Of a stretch of DNA of 64,000 nt, positions 38,017 to 46,983 are shown piece after piece; positions within the stretch are counted from its first letter, which is position 1, and each line of letters begins with the position of its first letter. The notes beneath the pieces are model-generated. The model had not been told where the DNA came from. It saw only the letters and a program-made list of their open reading frames with translations, and did no database searches. A program made the translations under genes and the position numbers. The DNA lies in contig NZ_LDJG01000018.1 in the NCBI RefSeq assembly GCF_001431425.1, positions 124,001-188,000 on the forward strand, written 5' to 3'. This DNA comes from Stenotrophomonas nitritireducens (GTDB lineage Bacteria > Pseudomonadota > Gammaproteobacteria > Xanthomonadales > Xanthomonadaceae).

Positions 38017-38835
38017 ATGAAATGGTTTGAAATCGCCCTGGTGGTGCTGACCCTGGGGTCGGGCCTGGTCCTGCTGCTGGACAAGCTGTTCATGGCCAGG
38101 CGCCGCGCGACCAAGGGCGGCCTGCTGGACAGCGAGGAGCCGGCGCTCGTCGATTACTCGCGCGCCTTCTTCCCGGTGCTGGCGGTGGTGCTGATCCTGC
38201 GCAGCTTCATCGCCGAGCCGTACAAGATCCCGTCCAGCTCGATGATGCCCAACCTGCTGATCGGCGATTTCATCCTGGTCAACAAGTTCGCCTACGGCAT
38301 CCGCCTGCCGATCACCAACACCAAGGTGATCCCGACCGGCGAGCCCAGTCGCGGCGACGTGGTGGTGTTCCAGTTCCCGGGCCATCCGGACATGCCGGGC
38401 GACCCGCAGCGCGGCGAGAATTTCATCAAGCGCGTCGTCGGCCTGCCGGGCGACCGCATCGGTTTCCATGGCGACACCCTGTCGATCAATGGCCAGCCGC
38501 TGGCGTACGAGGTCAAGGGCGAATACGTCGGCAAGGGCCGCGGCGCGGAAATGAACGGCGCCACCCTGCTCAGCGAGGCGCTGCCGGGCCGCACGCATAC
38601 CGTGCTGGAATACCTGGGCCGCGCCAATCCGGCCGGGCAGGGCGACTGGGAAGTGCCGCAGGGCCAGTACCTGGTCATGGGCGACAACCGCGACAACAGC
38701 GACGACGGCCGTTTCTGGGGCTTCCTGCCCGAGCAGAACCTGCGCGGCAAGGCGTTCCTGATCTGGCTCAACTGCAGCGGCTGGTTCTGCAAGGACGGCT
38801 TCGAACCGTCGCGGATCGGCTCGGGCATCCAGTAA
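38017..38835 (+). CDS. lepB: Signal peptidase I
   Basis: Cleaves signal peptides at the outer face of the inner membrane; 272 residues. Two N-terminal transmembrane helices (about 3-22 and 48-63). Catalytic Ser75 in IPSSSMMPNLLIGDFILVNKFAYG and Lys138 in GENFIKRVVGLPGDRI. Box E is GDNRDNSDDGRFWGFLPEQ. The C-terminal ending CSGWFCKDGFEPSRIG carries a possible disulfide. AAGGA precedes the ATG, 43 bp after lepA. Confidence 0.97.
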   Translation: MKWFEIALVVLTLGSGLVLLLDKLFMARRRATKGGLLDSEEPALVDYSRAFFPVLAVVLILRSFIAEPYKIPSSSMMPNLLIGDFILVNKFAYGIRLPITNTKVIPTGEPSRGDVVVFQFPGHPDMPGDPQRGENFIKRVVGLPGDRIGFHGDTLSINGQPLAYEVKGEYVGKGRGAEMNGATLLSEALPGRTHTVLEYLGRANPAGQGDWEVPQGQYLVMGDNRDNSDDGRFWGFLPEQNLRGKAFLIWLNCSGWFCKDGFEPSRIGSGIQ

Positions 38836-38861
38836 CGTAGGCGCAACCCGGGGAGAACGCT

Positions 38862-39230
38862 ATGAATCGCAAGCAAGGCGGCATGACGCTGACGTCGTTC
38901 CTGATGGTGTTGGCGGTGGTGGGCTTCGCCCTTTACATCGGCATGAAGCTGTTCCCGATGTACCAGGAGTTCTATGCGGTCAAGACCTCGATGAAGGCCC
39001 TGGCCAGGGAGCCTGGCAGCGCCGATCCGGTCAAGGCGCAGGAGCTGTTCTTCAAGCGCATGGACATGAATTACTCGGACAGCGTCAAGCGCGAGAACAT
39101 CAAGTTCGACCGCATCGACGGCGGCGTGCGCATGAACGTCAAGTACGAAGTGCGCCGCCCGCTGGTCGGCAATCTCGACATCGTCGGGAATTTCGAGAAT
39201 TCCCAGGATCTGACGACGCGCGGTGAGTAG
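38862..39230 (+). CDS. DUF4845 membrane protein
   Basis: A 122-residue single-pass protein starting [38 protein letters not shown], the hallmark of DUF4845, which sits between lepB and rnc in many proteobacteria. The mature part is soluble and periplasmic by topology. Function unknown; the fixed position suggests a link to membrane protein processing. The rnc GTG start overlaps its end by 8 bases. Confidence 0.9.
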   Translation: MNRKQGGMTLTSFLMVLAVVGFALYIGMKLFPMYQEFYAVKTSMKALAREPGSADPVKAQELFFKRMDMNYSDSVKRENIKFDRIDGGVRMNVKYEVRRPLVGNLDIVGNFENSQDLTTRGE

Positions 39231-39897
39231 GACGGTTGCCCGGGGTGACCGCATCGGCCACCCGTTCAAGGATCAGGGGCTGCTGCAGCAGGCCCTGACC
39301 CATCGCAGCGCCGGCGCGCCGCACAACGAGCGCCTGGAGTTCCTCGGCGACAGCATCGTCAACATGATGGTCGCCGAAGCGCTGTTCGCGCGCTGGCCCA
39401 AGGCCGACGAAGGGGCGCTGACCCGGGCGCGGGCGGCGCTGGTATGCGAAGGCGCGCTGGCGGCCATGGCCCGTACCCTGGAGCTGGGCGAGCGCCTGAC
39501 CCTGGGGCCGGGCGAGATGAAATCCGGCGGCCACCGCCGCGACTCGATCCTGGCCGATGCCTTCGAGGCGGTGGTGGCGGCGATCTACCTGGATGCCGGT
39601 TTCGAGGCCTGCCGCGCGCGGGTGTTGCCCTGGTTCGAGGCGCCAATGGCCGCGGTACCGGTCGGCAAACCCGAAAAAGACCCCAAGACCCGCCTGCAGG
39701 AATGGCTGCAGGCGCGGCAGAAACCGCTGCCGGTATATGAACTGGTATCGGAAACCGGCGATGACCATGCCCGGCATTTCCGGGTACGCTGCCGCCTGAC
39801 CGACCCGGACGTGACCACCGAGGGCGAAGGCAGCTCCCGGCGGCTGGCCGAACAACAGGCGGCTGCGGCCGCGATCGAGCAACTGGATTCCAAGTGA
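39223..39897 (+). CDS. rnc: Ribonuclease III
   Basis: Double-strand RNA endonuclease for rRNA and mRNA processing, 224 residues. The catalytic signature ERLEFLGDS (36-44) is followed by [26 protein letters not shown], which supplies the second acidic pair. The C-terminal dsRNA-binding domain covers about 150-220 ([23 protein letters not shown] ... [21 protein letters not shown]). GTG start at 39223; the stop overlaps era as GTGA. Confidence 0.97.
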   Translation: MSRTVARGDRIGHPFKDQGLLQQALTHRSAGAPHNERLEFLGDSIVNMMVAEALFARWPKADEGALTRARAALVCEGALAAMARTLELGERLTLGPGEMKSGGHRRDSILADAFEAVVAAIYLDAGFEACRARVLPWFEAPMAAVPVGKPEKDPKTRLQEWLQARQKPLPVYELVSETGDDHARHFRVRCRLTDPDVTTEGEGSSRRLAEQQAAAAAIEQLDSK

Positions 39898-40790
39898 ACG
39901 AGACCACCTCCCACCGCTGCGGCAGCGTCGCCGTCATCGGCCGCCCCAACGTCGGCAAATCGACCCTGACCAACGCCCTGGTGGGCGCCAAGGTCAGCAT
40001 CGTCTCCAACCGGCCGCAGACCACGCGCCACCGCCTGCTGGGTATCGCCACCTTCCCCGAAGGCCAGCTGGTGCTGGTCGACACCCCCGGGCTGCACCGC
40101 CAGCAGAAGCGGGCCATGAACCGGGTGATGAACCGCGCCGCGCGCGGCTCGCTGGAAGGCGTGGACGCCGGCCTGCTGGTGATCGAGGCCGGGCGCTGGG
40201 ACGAAGAGGACACGCTGGCCTTCAACGTGCTGCGCGATGCCGGTATCCCAGTGCTGCTGGTGGTCAACAAGGTCGACCGGCTGAAGGACAAGGGCGCGCT
40301 GCTGCCGTTCCTGCAGGAGATCACCGAGGGCCGCGATTTCGCCGGCGTGCACCCGATCTCGGCGCAGAAGCGCAACGGCCTGGACGCGCTGGTGCGCGAC
40401 GTGCTCAAGCTGCTGCCGGAGGCCCCGCCGATGTTCGGCGAGGACGAGATCACCGACCGCAGCCAGCGTTTCCTGGCCGGCGAGCTGGTGCGCGAGCAGC
40501 TGATGCGCCAGCTGGGCGAGGAGCTGCCGTATGCCACCACGGTGGAGATCGAGCGCTTCGCCGAGGATGGCAACCTGCTGCGCATCGGCGCGGTGATCTG
40601 GGTCGAGCGCGAGGGCCAGAAGGCCATCGTGATCGGCAAGGGCGGCACGCGCCTGAAGGAAATCGGCGCCAAGGCACGCCTGCAGATGGAGCGCCTGTTC
40701 GGCGCCAAGGTCTTCCTGGAGACCTGGGTGCGGGTGCGCGAGGGCTGGTCGGACGACGAGGCCGCGCTCAAGGCCTTCGGCTACGAGTAA
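39894..40790 (+). CDS. era: GTPase Era
   Basis: 16S rRNA-binding GTPase for 30S maturation, 298 residues. G1 GRPNVGKST (16-24), G2 QTTRHR, G3 DTPGL, G4 NKVD, and the C-terminal KH domain [40 protein letters not shown] start overlaps the rnc stop, so the two are coupled. Confidence 0.97.
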   Translation: MNETTSHRCGSVAVIGRPNVGKSTLTNALVGAKVSIVSNRPQTTRHRLLGIATFPEGQLVLVDTPGLHRQQKRAMNRVMNRAARGSLEGVDAGLLVIEAGRWDEEDTLAFNVLRDAGIPVLLVVNKVDRLKDKGALLPFLQEITEGRDFAGVHPISAQKRNGLDALVRDVLKLLPEAPPMFGEDEITDRSQRFLAGELVREQLMRQLGEELPYATTVEIERFAEDGNLLRIGAVIWVEREGQKAIVIGKGGTRLKEIGAKARLQMERLFGAKVFLETWVRVREGWSDDEAALKAFGYE

Positions 40791-40811
40791 GGCGTCCGCC
40801 GCGCCGATTCC

Positions 40812-40893
40812 GCAGGAGCGACTTCAGTCGCGAAAGGGCTTTCCCGAGGGGGCGCAGACAAGGGGAAAATCCCTTGGCGACTGAAGTCGCTAC
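40812..40893. repeat. Dispersed inverted repeat (GAGCGACTTCAGTCGC type)
   Basis: GCAGGAGCGACTTCAGTCGC at the left and GCGACTGAAGTCGCTAC at the right are near-perfect reverse complements, with an inner AAAGGG/CCCTT pairing. It ends in CTAC, like the GTAG-bounded elements elsewhere in the window. It lies between era and recO. Confidence 0.75.
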
Positions 40894-40944
40894 TGCGGCC
40901 AACCAAGTGCGGAAAGCGAACGAGGCGAGCGGAGCATCCTTCCC

Positions 40945-41670
40945 ATGCGCATCGATGACGAACCCGCCTACGTCCTGCATGCGCGCCCCTGGCGCGAGAC
41001 CAGCCTGCTGGTCGAAGCGCTGACGCGCGAGCACGGCCGCATCGGCCTGCTGGCGCGCGGCGTGCATGGACCGAAGAAACAGTCCCTGCGCGCGGCCCTG
41101 CAGCCGCTGCAGTCGATCCGCCTGGATGCGGTGATGGCCGGCGAACTGGCGCAACTGCGCCGCGCCGAGAGCCAGGACGCCGCGCCGCGCCTGCTGGGGC
41201 AGGCGATGCTGGCCGCCTTCTATATCAATGAACTGGTACTGCGGCTGGCCCCGCGCCACGACCCCTTGCCCGAGCTGCATCGCGCCTACGGGCAGGTGCG
41301 CGGACGGCTGGCCGAGGCGGCCGGGCTGGCATGGGCGCTGCGCCGCTTCGAACGCGACCTGCTCGATGCGCTGGGGTTCGGCTTCGACTGGGCCAGTGCG
41401 GCGGACGGTCAACCGATCGACCCGGCGGCGCGCTATCGGCTGGACCCGCAGGAAGGGCCGCTGCGCCTGCTCAGCGAGCGCAACGCCGCCGAGCGTCGCG
41501 GCCTGGCCACCGGTGCGGCCCTGCTGGCGCTGGGCGAGGACCGCATGCCCGACGCGGCCGACCTGGCCAGCCTGCGGCCGCAGATGCGCGCGGTGCTGCT
41601 GCACCATCTTGGCGGGCGCGGGCTGAAGTCCTGGGAGCTGCTGGGCGATCTGAATAACAGGAACCCGTAG
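40945..41670 (+). CDS. recO: DNA repair protein RecO
   Basis: Loads RecA onto SSB-coated gaps with RecR; 241 residues. N-terminal OB fold ([32 protein letters not shown]), then a helical domain beginning [26 protein letters not shown]. The zinc-binding cysteines of some homologues are absent, as is usual in this group. It follows era, the common arrangement, with a repeat element between. Confidence 0.93.
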   Translation: MRIDDEPAYVLHARPWRETSLLVEALTREHGRIGLLARGVHGPKKQSLRAALQPLQSIRLDAVMAGELAQLRRAESQDAAPRLLGQAMLAAFYINELVLRLAPRHDPLPELHRAYGQVRGRLAEAAGLAWALRRFERDLLDALGFGFDWASAADGQPIDPAARYRLDPQEGPLRLLSERNAAERRGLATGAALLALGEDRMPDAADLASLRPQMRAVLLHHLGGRGLKSWELLGDLNNRNP

Positions 41671-41829
41671 ACAGGAACGGGAAGCCGGAGGAAGCAACAG
41701 CGGCATGCCGCCCGCGGTTGCCCGCCTGTTTCCTGCTCTCCGCTTTCACGCAGCGGAGCGCGCACGGACCATGCCTCCGGTTTTCGCCTTCCTCCAGTGT
41801 CCAGTTCCCGTCCACTGGTTCCCGGCTTC

Positions 41830-42546
41830 TCAATGCAGCAACGCGCTCACCGCCGCATCGAACTGGCGCCGGGCCAAGTCCGACTCCGGCGCCTGGTGCA
41901 GCTGCCGCACCGCGCGGCCGAGCCGCGAGGCGCCGACGAAGCCGCAGCTGGCCTGCAGCCGGTGCAGCTGCGAGCGCAGGGCGCCGTCGTCGTGCTGCCG
42001 CAGCGCCACCGAAACCGCATCGCGGGCGACCGGCAGCTCGGACAGGAACAGTTCGCGCAGCGCCACGACATGGGCCTGCTGGCCATTGAGCGCGCTCAGC
42101 GCCGCGTTCTCGTCCCAATCCGGCGTGGCCGGTTCCTCGTTGGCCGGCGCTCCGCTGGCGCCGGCGTGGCCGAGACAGCCGCGCACGGCATCGAGCAGGT
42201 CGGCGCGGGTCATCGGCTTGACCAGGAGCCGCTCGAAACCGGCCTCGCGCAGCGACTGCCGGATGTCCGCGCCATTGTCGGCGGTATGGGCCAGGGCGGG
42301 GACGTTGGGGTGCAGCGCGCGCAGGCGCAGCAGCAGCTCCTGTCCGCTTCCGTCGGGAAGATTGACGTCTATCAGCCACAGGTCGTGGCGTGCCGTGCCG
42401 CTGGTCTCGAGTGCCTGCGCGACCGAGCCGGCAACATCGACCGTGGCCGGCAGCGCTTCCAGTGCGGCCCGGAAAAAGCCCTGGCTGGTCGCGTCGTCCT
42501 CGACCAGCAGCAGGCGCGGCGGGTTCGCCTGTGCGTGCGTATTCAT
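41830..42546 (-). CDS. Response regulator receiver fused to an HPt domain
   Basis: A 238-residue signalling protein. The receiver domain (about 10-128) has the acidic pocket VEDD (15-18), phospho-acceptor Asp60 in LIDVNLPDGSG, and Lys110. The HPt domain (about 145-235) has the phospho-histidine motif LHRLQASCGFVGA (His195). No DNA-binding or enzymatic output is present, so it is likely a phosphorelay shuttle or the detached tail of a hybrid kinase. No kinase gene is nearby. Divergent from rlmD. Confidence 0.88.
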   Translation of the reverse strand: MNTHAQANPPRLLLVEDDATSQGFFRAALEALPATVDVAGSVAQALETSGTARHDLWLIDVNLPDGSGQELLLRLRALHPNVPALAHTADNGADIRQSLREAGFERLLVKPMTRADLLDAVRGCLGHAGASGAPANEEPATPDWDENAALSALNGQQAHVVALRELFLSELPVARDAVSVALRQHDDGALRSQLHRLQASCGFVGASRLGRAVRQLHQAPESDLARRQFDAAVSALLH

Positions 42547-42631
42547 CTGCTGCCTCCATGTCAGCCGTGCCGCGCATGACTGGCGATGTGGCGCGGCCGC
42601 GCAAGCGGCGGAAGTCAGGCCGATGCGCATC

Positions 42632-42640
42632 TGCGACAAT
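42632..42640 (+). promoter_or_regulatory. Extended -10 element upstream of rlmD
   Basis: TGCGACAAT, 33 bp before the rlmD GTG. It is almost identical to the boxes before lepA and nagZ. The -35 is not obvious. Confidence 0.4.
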
Positions 42641-42672
42641 GACGCCCCTTTTCGCCCGCAGCCGTCCGCCAC

Positions 42673-44010
42673 GTGGCCCGATCCAGATCCCGCATAGACA
42701 AGACCCCGTTCCAGACCGACATCCTCGACCTCAGCCACGACGGCCGTGGCGTCGCCCGCCGCGAAGGCGAGGGCGGCAAGGTGACCTTCGTGGCCGGAGC
42801 GCTGCCCGGCGAGACGGTGATGGCCGAGCAGACCGGCAAAAGCCGCCACTTCGATGAAGCGCGGACCGTGGAAGTGCTCACCGCCTCGCCGCACCGCGTG
42901 CAGCCGCGCTGCCCGCATTTCGGCGTCTGCGCCGGCTGCGTGCTGCAGCACCTGGAGGAGGGCCAGCAGATCGTGGCCAAGCAGCAGGTGCTGATGGACA
43001 ACCTGACCCGCATCGGCCATGTCAGCCCGGGCACGGTGCTGCCGCCGCTGGTGGGCGACAACTGGGGTTACCGGCGCAAGGGCCGGTTCTCGGTGCGCCG
43101 CGTCGAGAAGAAGGACAAGACCCTGGTGGGTTTCCGCGAGCAGGATCCGCGCTTCGTCGCCGACCTGTCGCAGTGCCTGACCGTGATCCCCGAGATCGGC
43201 ACCAGGGTGGCGGTGTTGTCGGCCTTCATCGAAGGACTGGACGGCAAGCGCGACATCCCGCAGATCGAGTTCATCGGCGGTGATGCGGCCATCGCCCTGA
43301 CCGTGCGCCACCTGCAGCCGCTGTCCGATGCCGACCGGCAGGCATGGACGGCGTTCGGCCAGGAACACGGTTTCGCCATCTACCTGCAGCCCGGCGGGCT
43401 GGAGTCGGTGCATCCGCTGTGGCCGGCCGAAGGCGTGCCGCTGTCGTTCGCGCTGCCGCAGTGGGACGTTGAGCTGGCATTCCGCCCGCTGGATTTCATC
43501 CAGGTCAACGCCAAGCTCAACCAGCAGATGATCGCCCACGCACTGGCCCTGCTGGACGCGCAGCCGGACGAGCGCGTGCTCGACCTGTTCTGCGGCCTGG
43601 GCAACTTCACCCTGCCGCTGGCGCGCACCGTGCGCGAAGTGGTGGGCGTGGAGGGTGAGGCCGGGCTGGTGGCGCGGGCGAAGGAGAACGCGCAGCGCAA
43701 CGGCCTGGACAACGCGCAGTTCTTCGCCGCCGACCTCACCCAGGACCAGCGCAATGCACCGTGGATGCGGCAGGGTTTCGATAAGCTGCTGCTCGACCCG
43801 CCGCGTTCGGGCGCCATCGACGTGCTGCAGCAGCTGCCGCTCAAGCAGTTCAAGCGCATCGTCTATGTCAGCTGCCATCCGGGCTCGCTGGCGCGCGATG
43901 CCGGCTACCTGGTCAACGAGCAGGGCTTCACCCTGGTGTCGGCCGGGGCGATGGACATGTTCCCGCATACCGCGCACGTGGAAAGCATCGCGGTGTTCGA
44001 AAAGAAATGA
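42673..44010 (+). CDS. rlmD: 23S rRNA (uracil-1939-C5)-methyltransferase
   Basis: SAM-dependent RNA methyltransferase, 445 residues. An N-terminal TRAM domain (ILDLSHDGRGVARREGEGG) is followed by the iron-sulfur cluster cysteines CPHFGVCAGC and a later Cys (SQCLTV). The Rossmann SAM site is VLDLFCGLGNFTLPLA, then DPPRSG, the nucleophile Cys in YVSCHPGSLARD and the general base Glu in HVESIAVFEK. The GTG start at 42673 matches relatives. The stop lies inside the first unit of a 51-bp tandem repeat. Confidence 0.95.
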   Translation: MARSRSRIDKTPFQTDILDLSHDGRGVARREGEGGKVTFVAGALPGETVMAEQTGKSRHFDEARTVEVLTASPHRVQPRCPHFGVCAGCVLQHLEEGQQIVAKQQVLMDNLTRIGHVSPGTVLPPLVGDNWGYRRKGRFSVRRVEKKDKTLVGFREQDPRFVADLSQCLTVIPEIGTRVAVLSAFIEGLDGKRDIPQIEFIGGDAAIALTVRHLQPLSDADRQAWTAFGQEHGFAIYLQPGGLESVHPLWPAEGVPLSFALPQWDVELAFRPLDFIQVNAKLNQQMIAHALALLDAQPDERVLDLFCGLGNFTLPLARTVREVVGVEGEAGLVARAKENAQRNGLDNAQFFAADLTQDQRNAPWMRQGFDKLLLDPPRSGAIDVLQQLPLKQFKRIVYVSCHPGSLARDAGYLVNEQGFTLVSAGAMDMFPHTAHVESIAVFEKK

Positions 44011-44120
44011 GACACGCGCACATGGATGCGCGCCGCTCTTGCGAGGGATTCGCACCGATGAGACACGCGCACATGGATGTGCGTTGCTTTTGTGAGGGAC
44101 TCACATCAACGAGGTTTTGA
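44007..44120 (+). CDS. Possible micro-ORF of two 17-codon repeats
   Basis: A 37-codon open frame fits the gap exactly: its ATG overlaps the rlmD stop (AATGA) and its TGA directly abuts the ATG of the CYTH gene. It encodes two consecutive 17-residue repeats, MRHAHMDARRSCEGFAP and MRHAHMDVRCFCEGLTS, then TRF. The DNA repeats have a 51-bp period and differ at nine positions, all transitions. No clear ribosome-binding site precedes it, but coupling to rlmD is possible. It may be a translational bridge, a leader peptide or just a tandem repeat that stays open. Confidence 0.35.
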   Translation: MRHAHMDARRSCEGFAPMRHAHMDVRCFCEGLTSTRF

Positions 44121-44624
44121 ATGGGCATCGAGATCGAGCGCAAGTTCCTGGTCACCAATGACGGCTGGCGCGCCGCCGCGCATGCCGTCATCCCGATGGC
44201 GCAGGGCTACATCAACGACATGGCGGCGATGGACAGCGGCGCGCAGAAGGCTTCGGTGCGCGTGCGCATCCAGGGCGATGCGGCGTACCTGAACATCAAG
44301 TCGCGCGAACTCGGCCATACCCGCCAGGAGTTCGATTACCCGGTGCCGGTAAGCGAGGCGCGCGAACTGCTGGCGCTGTGCGTCGGCGGCCTGATCGACA
44401 AGCGCCGCCATCTGGTCGACCACGGCGGCCTGTTGTGGGAAGTGGACGAATTCCTTGGCGACAACGCCGGCCTGGTGGTGGCCGAAGTGGAACTGGAGAG
44501 CGCCGACCAGCCGTTCGAAAAGCCGGACTGGGCCGGCGCCGAGGTGACCGACGAGCTGCGCTACTACAACCTCGCGCTGGCCTCGCATCCCTACACGCAA
44601 TGGAGCGCTGCAGAGCGCGCCTGA
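44121..44624 (+). CDS. CYTH domain protein (inorganic triphosphatase-like)
   Basis: A 167-residue CYTH protein with the diagnostic EIERKF start (Glu4, Glu6, Lys8) and the tunnel-lining basic and acidic strands (SVRVRIQGDAAYLNIKSRELGHTRQEFDYPVP; LVVAEVELESADQPFEKPDWAGAEVTDELRYYNLALA). Relatives such as NE1496 hydrolyse triphosphate. Single domain, cytoplasmic. The start directly abuts the TGA of the repeat micro-ORF. Confidence 0.9.
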   Translation: MGIEIERKFLVTNDGWRAAAHAVIPMAQGYINDMAAMDSGAQKASVRVRIQGDAAYLNIKSRELGHTRQEFDYPVPVSEARELLALCVGGLIDKRRHLVDHGGLLWEVDEFLGDNAGLVVAEVELESADQPFEKPDWAGAEVTDELRYYNLALASHPYTQWSAAERA

Positions 44625-44649
44625 GCTCCACCAAGACGAAGGAATCTCC

Positions 44650-45345
44650 ATGCGCATCGACATCTGGTCCGACGTGGTCTGCCCCTGGTGCTGGATCGGC
44701 AAGCACCGCTTCCAGCGCGCGCTGGAACTGATGGGCGACAAGGCGCCGCCGCTGGAGGTGCGCTGGCATCCATTCCTGCTCGATCCCGATGCCGACGCCA
44801 CGCCGGTGCCGCTGCGGCAGGCCTATGCCGCCAAGTTCGGCGGCGCCGAGCGCGTGGAGCAGATGCTGGCGCAGACCCAGGGCGCCGCGCAGGCCGAAGG
44901 GCTGCCGATGGATTTCGACCGCGGCCAGGTCAAGGTCACCACCCTGCCGGCGCATCGCCTGCTGTGGCTGGCCGGCCGCGAGGGCGTGCAGGAGCCGGTC
45001 GGCGAGGCGCTGTTCCGCGCCCATTTCGAGCATGGCCGCAACCTGGCCAATCCGCAGGTACTGGCCGACGCGGCCGCCGCCGGCGGCATTCCGGCCGGGC
45101 GCGTGCAGGCGCTGCTGGCGTCGGATGAGGGGCTGGCCGAAGTCCGTGCCGGGCTGGGCCAGGCACAGGCGCTGGGCATCCAGTCGGTGCCGACCTTCGT
45201 CATCAACAGCCGCTATGCGGTGCAGGGCGCGCAGCCGCCGGAAGTGTTCGCGCAGGTGCTGGAGAAGGTCGCCGCCGAGCTGGCGCCGGCCCCGGCGGCG
45301 GGCGCGGATGAACCGGCCTGCGGGCCGGACGGCTGCAGCCTCTGA
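44650..45345 (+). CDS. DsbA-family oxidoreductase (FrnE-like)
   Basis: A 231-residue cytoplasmic DsbA-like protein: IDIWSDVVCPWCWIGKHRF has the CPWC active site (Cys11, Cys14), followed by a long helical insertion and the cis-Pro loop SVPTFVINSRYAVQGAQPPE. No signal peptide, consistent with FrnE. A C-terminal ACGPDGCSL adds two cysteines, as in Deinococcus FrnE. It follows the CYTH gene by 25 bp and is probably cotranscribed. Confidence 0.9.
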   Translation: MRIDIWSDVVCPWCWIGKHRFQRALELMGDKAPPLEVRWHPFLLDPDADATPVPLRQAYAAKFGGAERVEQMLAQTQGAAQAEGLPMDFDRGQVKVTTLPAHRLLWLAGREGVQEPVGEALFRAHFEHGRNLANPQVLADAAAAGGIPAGRVQALLASDEGLAEVRAGLGQAQALGIQSVPTFVINSRYAVQGAQPPEVFAQVLEKVAAELAPAPAAGADEPACGPDGCSL

Positions 45346-45361
45346 CGCCGCGGGCGCCATC

Positions 45362-45370
45362 TGCGACAAT
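45362..45370 (+). promoter_or_regulatory. Extended -10 element upstream of nagZ
   Basis: TGCGACAAT, with CTGACG 17 bases upstream as a possible -35. It gives a start about 23 bp before the nagZ ATG. Confidence 0.45.
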
Positions 45371-45399
45371 GCCCGGCTTGGCTGTATGGGAATCCGCAC

Positions 45400-46407
45400 A
45401 TGCTTCTGATCGGCGTCGCCGGTACCGAACTGACTGCCCAGGAACGCGACTGGCTGCAGCATGACGCCGTGGCCGGCGTGGTGCTGTTCAAGCGCAATTT
45501 CGCCTCGCGCGGGCAACTGGTCGAGCTGACCGCCGCGATCCGCGCCGCCACCGCGCGCCCGCTGCTGATCGCGGTGGACCAGGAAGGCGGGCGCGTGCAG
45601 CGCTTCCGCGAGGGCTTCACCGACCTGCCGCCGCTGGACGGTTTCGGCCGGCTGCATGCGACCGACCCGGATGCCGCGCTGGCGCTGGCCGAACAGCATG
45701 CCTGGCTGATGGCCAGCGAGATCCGCGCCACCGGCCTGGACCTGAGCTTCGCGCCGGTAGTGGACGTGGGCCATGGCAACCTGGCCATCGGCAACCGCGC
45801 CTTCGCCGAGGACCCGCAGGTCGTCGCGGCGCTTGCCCAGGCCTATGTGCGCGGCATGCACGGCGCCGGCATGGCCGCCACGCTCAAGCATTTCCCGGGC
45901 CACGGTACGGTGCGCGAGGATACGCACGTCGACGTCGCCATCGACCCGCGTCCGCTGCACGAGCTGGAAACGCAGGATCTGCTACCGTTCCGCGCCGGCA
46001 TCCAGGCCGGGGCCGATGCGGTGATGATGGCCCACGTCATCTATCCGCAGGTCGCGCCGGAACCGGCCGGCTATTCGCCGCGCTGGATCAACCAGATCCT
46101 GCGTGGACAGCTGGGCTTCCGCGGCGTGGTGTTCTCCGACGACATCGGCATGGCGGCCTCGTTCGCCGCCGGTGGGGTCAAGGCCCGGGTCGATGCCCAC
46201 CTGGACGCCGGCTGCGACGTGGTGCTGGTCTGCCACCCGGAACTGGTCGAAGAATCGCTGCAGGCCGTGTCCGGCCGCAGCCTGAACACCGCCGCGCTGC
46301 TGGGCCTGATCGCCCATGGCGCCATGGGCTGGGGCGGCCTGCTGGCCGATGCCCGCCACGGCGAAACCCAAAACCGTCTGCTCGAAACTCTCGGAAGAAC
46401 CGCCTGA
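45400..46407 (+). CDS. nagZ: Beta-N-acetylhexosaminidase NagZ
   Basis: Glycoside hydrolase family 3 enzyme that removes GlcNAc from muropeptides during cell-wall recycling; 335 residues, cytoplasmic. Signature segments: AVDQEGGRVQRFREGFT, LKHFPGHGTVREDTHVD (the catalytic His/Asp loop) and GVVFSDDIGMAA containing the nucleophile Asp. Its stop overlaps the hpt start (TGATG). Confidence 0.97.
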   Translation: MLLIGVAGTELTAQERDWLQHDAVAGVVLFKRNFASRGQLVELTAAIRAATARPLLIAVDQEGGRVQRFREGFTDLPPLDGFGRLHATDPDAALALAEQHAWLMASEIRATGLDLSFAPVVDVGHGNLAIGNRAFAEDPQVVAALAQAYVRGMHGAGMAATLKHFPGHGTVREDTHVDVAIDPRPLHELETQDLLPFRAGIQAGADAVMMAHVIYPQVAPEPAGYSPRWINQILRGQLGFRGVVFSDDIGMAASFAAGGVKARVDAHLDAGCDVVLVCHPELVEESLQAVSGRSLNTAALLGLIAHGAMGWGGLLADARHGETQNRLLETLGRTA

Positions 46408-46958
46408 TGTCCAAACTCACTCTCGAACAAGCCGTGGCCCAGGCCGACCTGCTGGTCGACCGCCCCACCATCGATGCGGCCATCGCCGGCATTGCCGACG
46501 CCATCGCGCGCGACTACAAGGGCGAAGTGCCGGTATTCCTGTCGATCATGAACGGCGCGCTGCCGTTCGCCGGCCAGCTCGCGCTGGAACTGGGCGCGCG
46601 CGGCCAGGACGCGCAGTTCGACTACATGCAGGCCTCGCGCTACCACGGCGAGAGCGGCGGCGAACTGGTCTGGAAGCATCGCCCGGTGTCCTCGCTGTTC
46701 GGCCGCCGCGTGCTGCTGGTGGACGACATCCTCGACGAGGGCTTCACCCTGCAGGGCGTGCGCGACTGGTGCCTGGAACAGGGCGCCACCGATGTGCGCA
46801 TCGCGGTGCTGACAGTCAAGCAGCACGACCGCTGCCTGGACGGCGTCACGGCCGACTATGCCGGCATCGAGCTGCCGGACCGTTTCGTGTTCGGCTTCGG
46901 CATGGATGTCAGCGAATCGCTGCGGTCGCTGCCGGCCATCTACGCGATGAAGCAGTAA
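46407..46958 (+). CDS. hpt: Hypoxanthine-guanine phosphoribosyltransferase
   Basis: Purine salvage enzyme, 183 residues. The PRPP-binding motif is RRVLLVDDILDEGFTLQGV and the flexible-loop region includes ASRYHGESGGELVWK. Translation is coupled to nagZ by TGATG, and the next gene is a methylthioinosine phosphorylase that yields hypoxanthine, the substrate of this enzyme, so the pair forms a salvage route. Confidence 0.95.
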   Translation: MSKLTLEQAVAQADLLVDRPTIDAAIAGIADAIARDYKGEVPVFLSIMNGALPFAGQLALELGARGQDAQFDYMQASRYHGESGGELVWKHRPVSSLFGRRVLLVDDILDEGFTLQGVRDWCLEQGATDVRIAVLTVKQHDRCLDGVTADYAGIELPDRFVFGFGMDVSESLRSLPAIYAMKQ

Positions 46959-46983
46959 GCGGGGCCGGCCGTTGGCCGGTACG

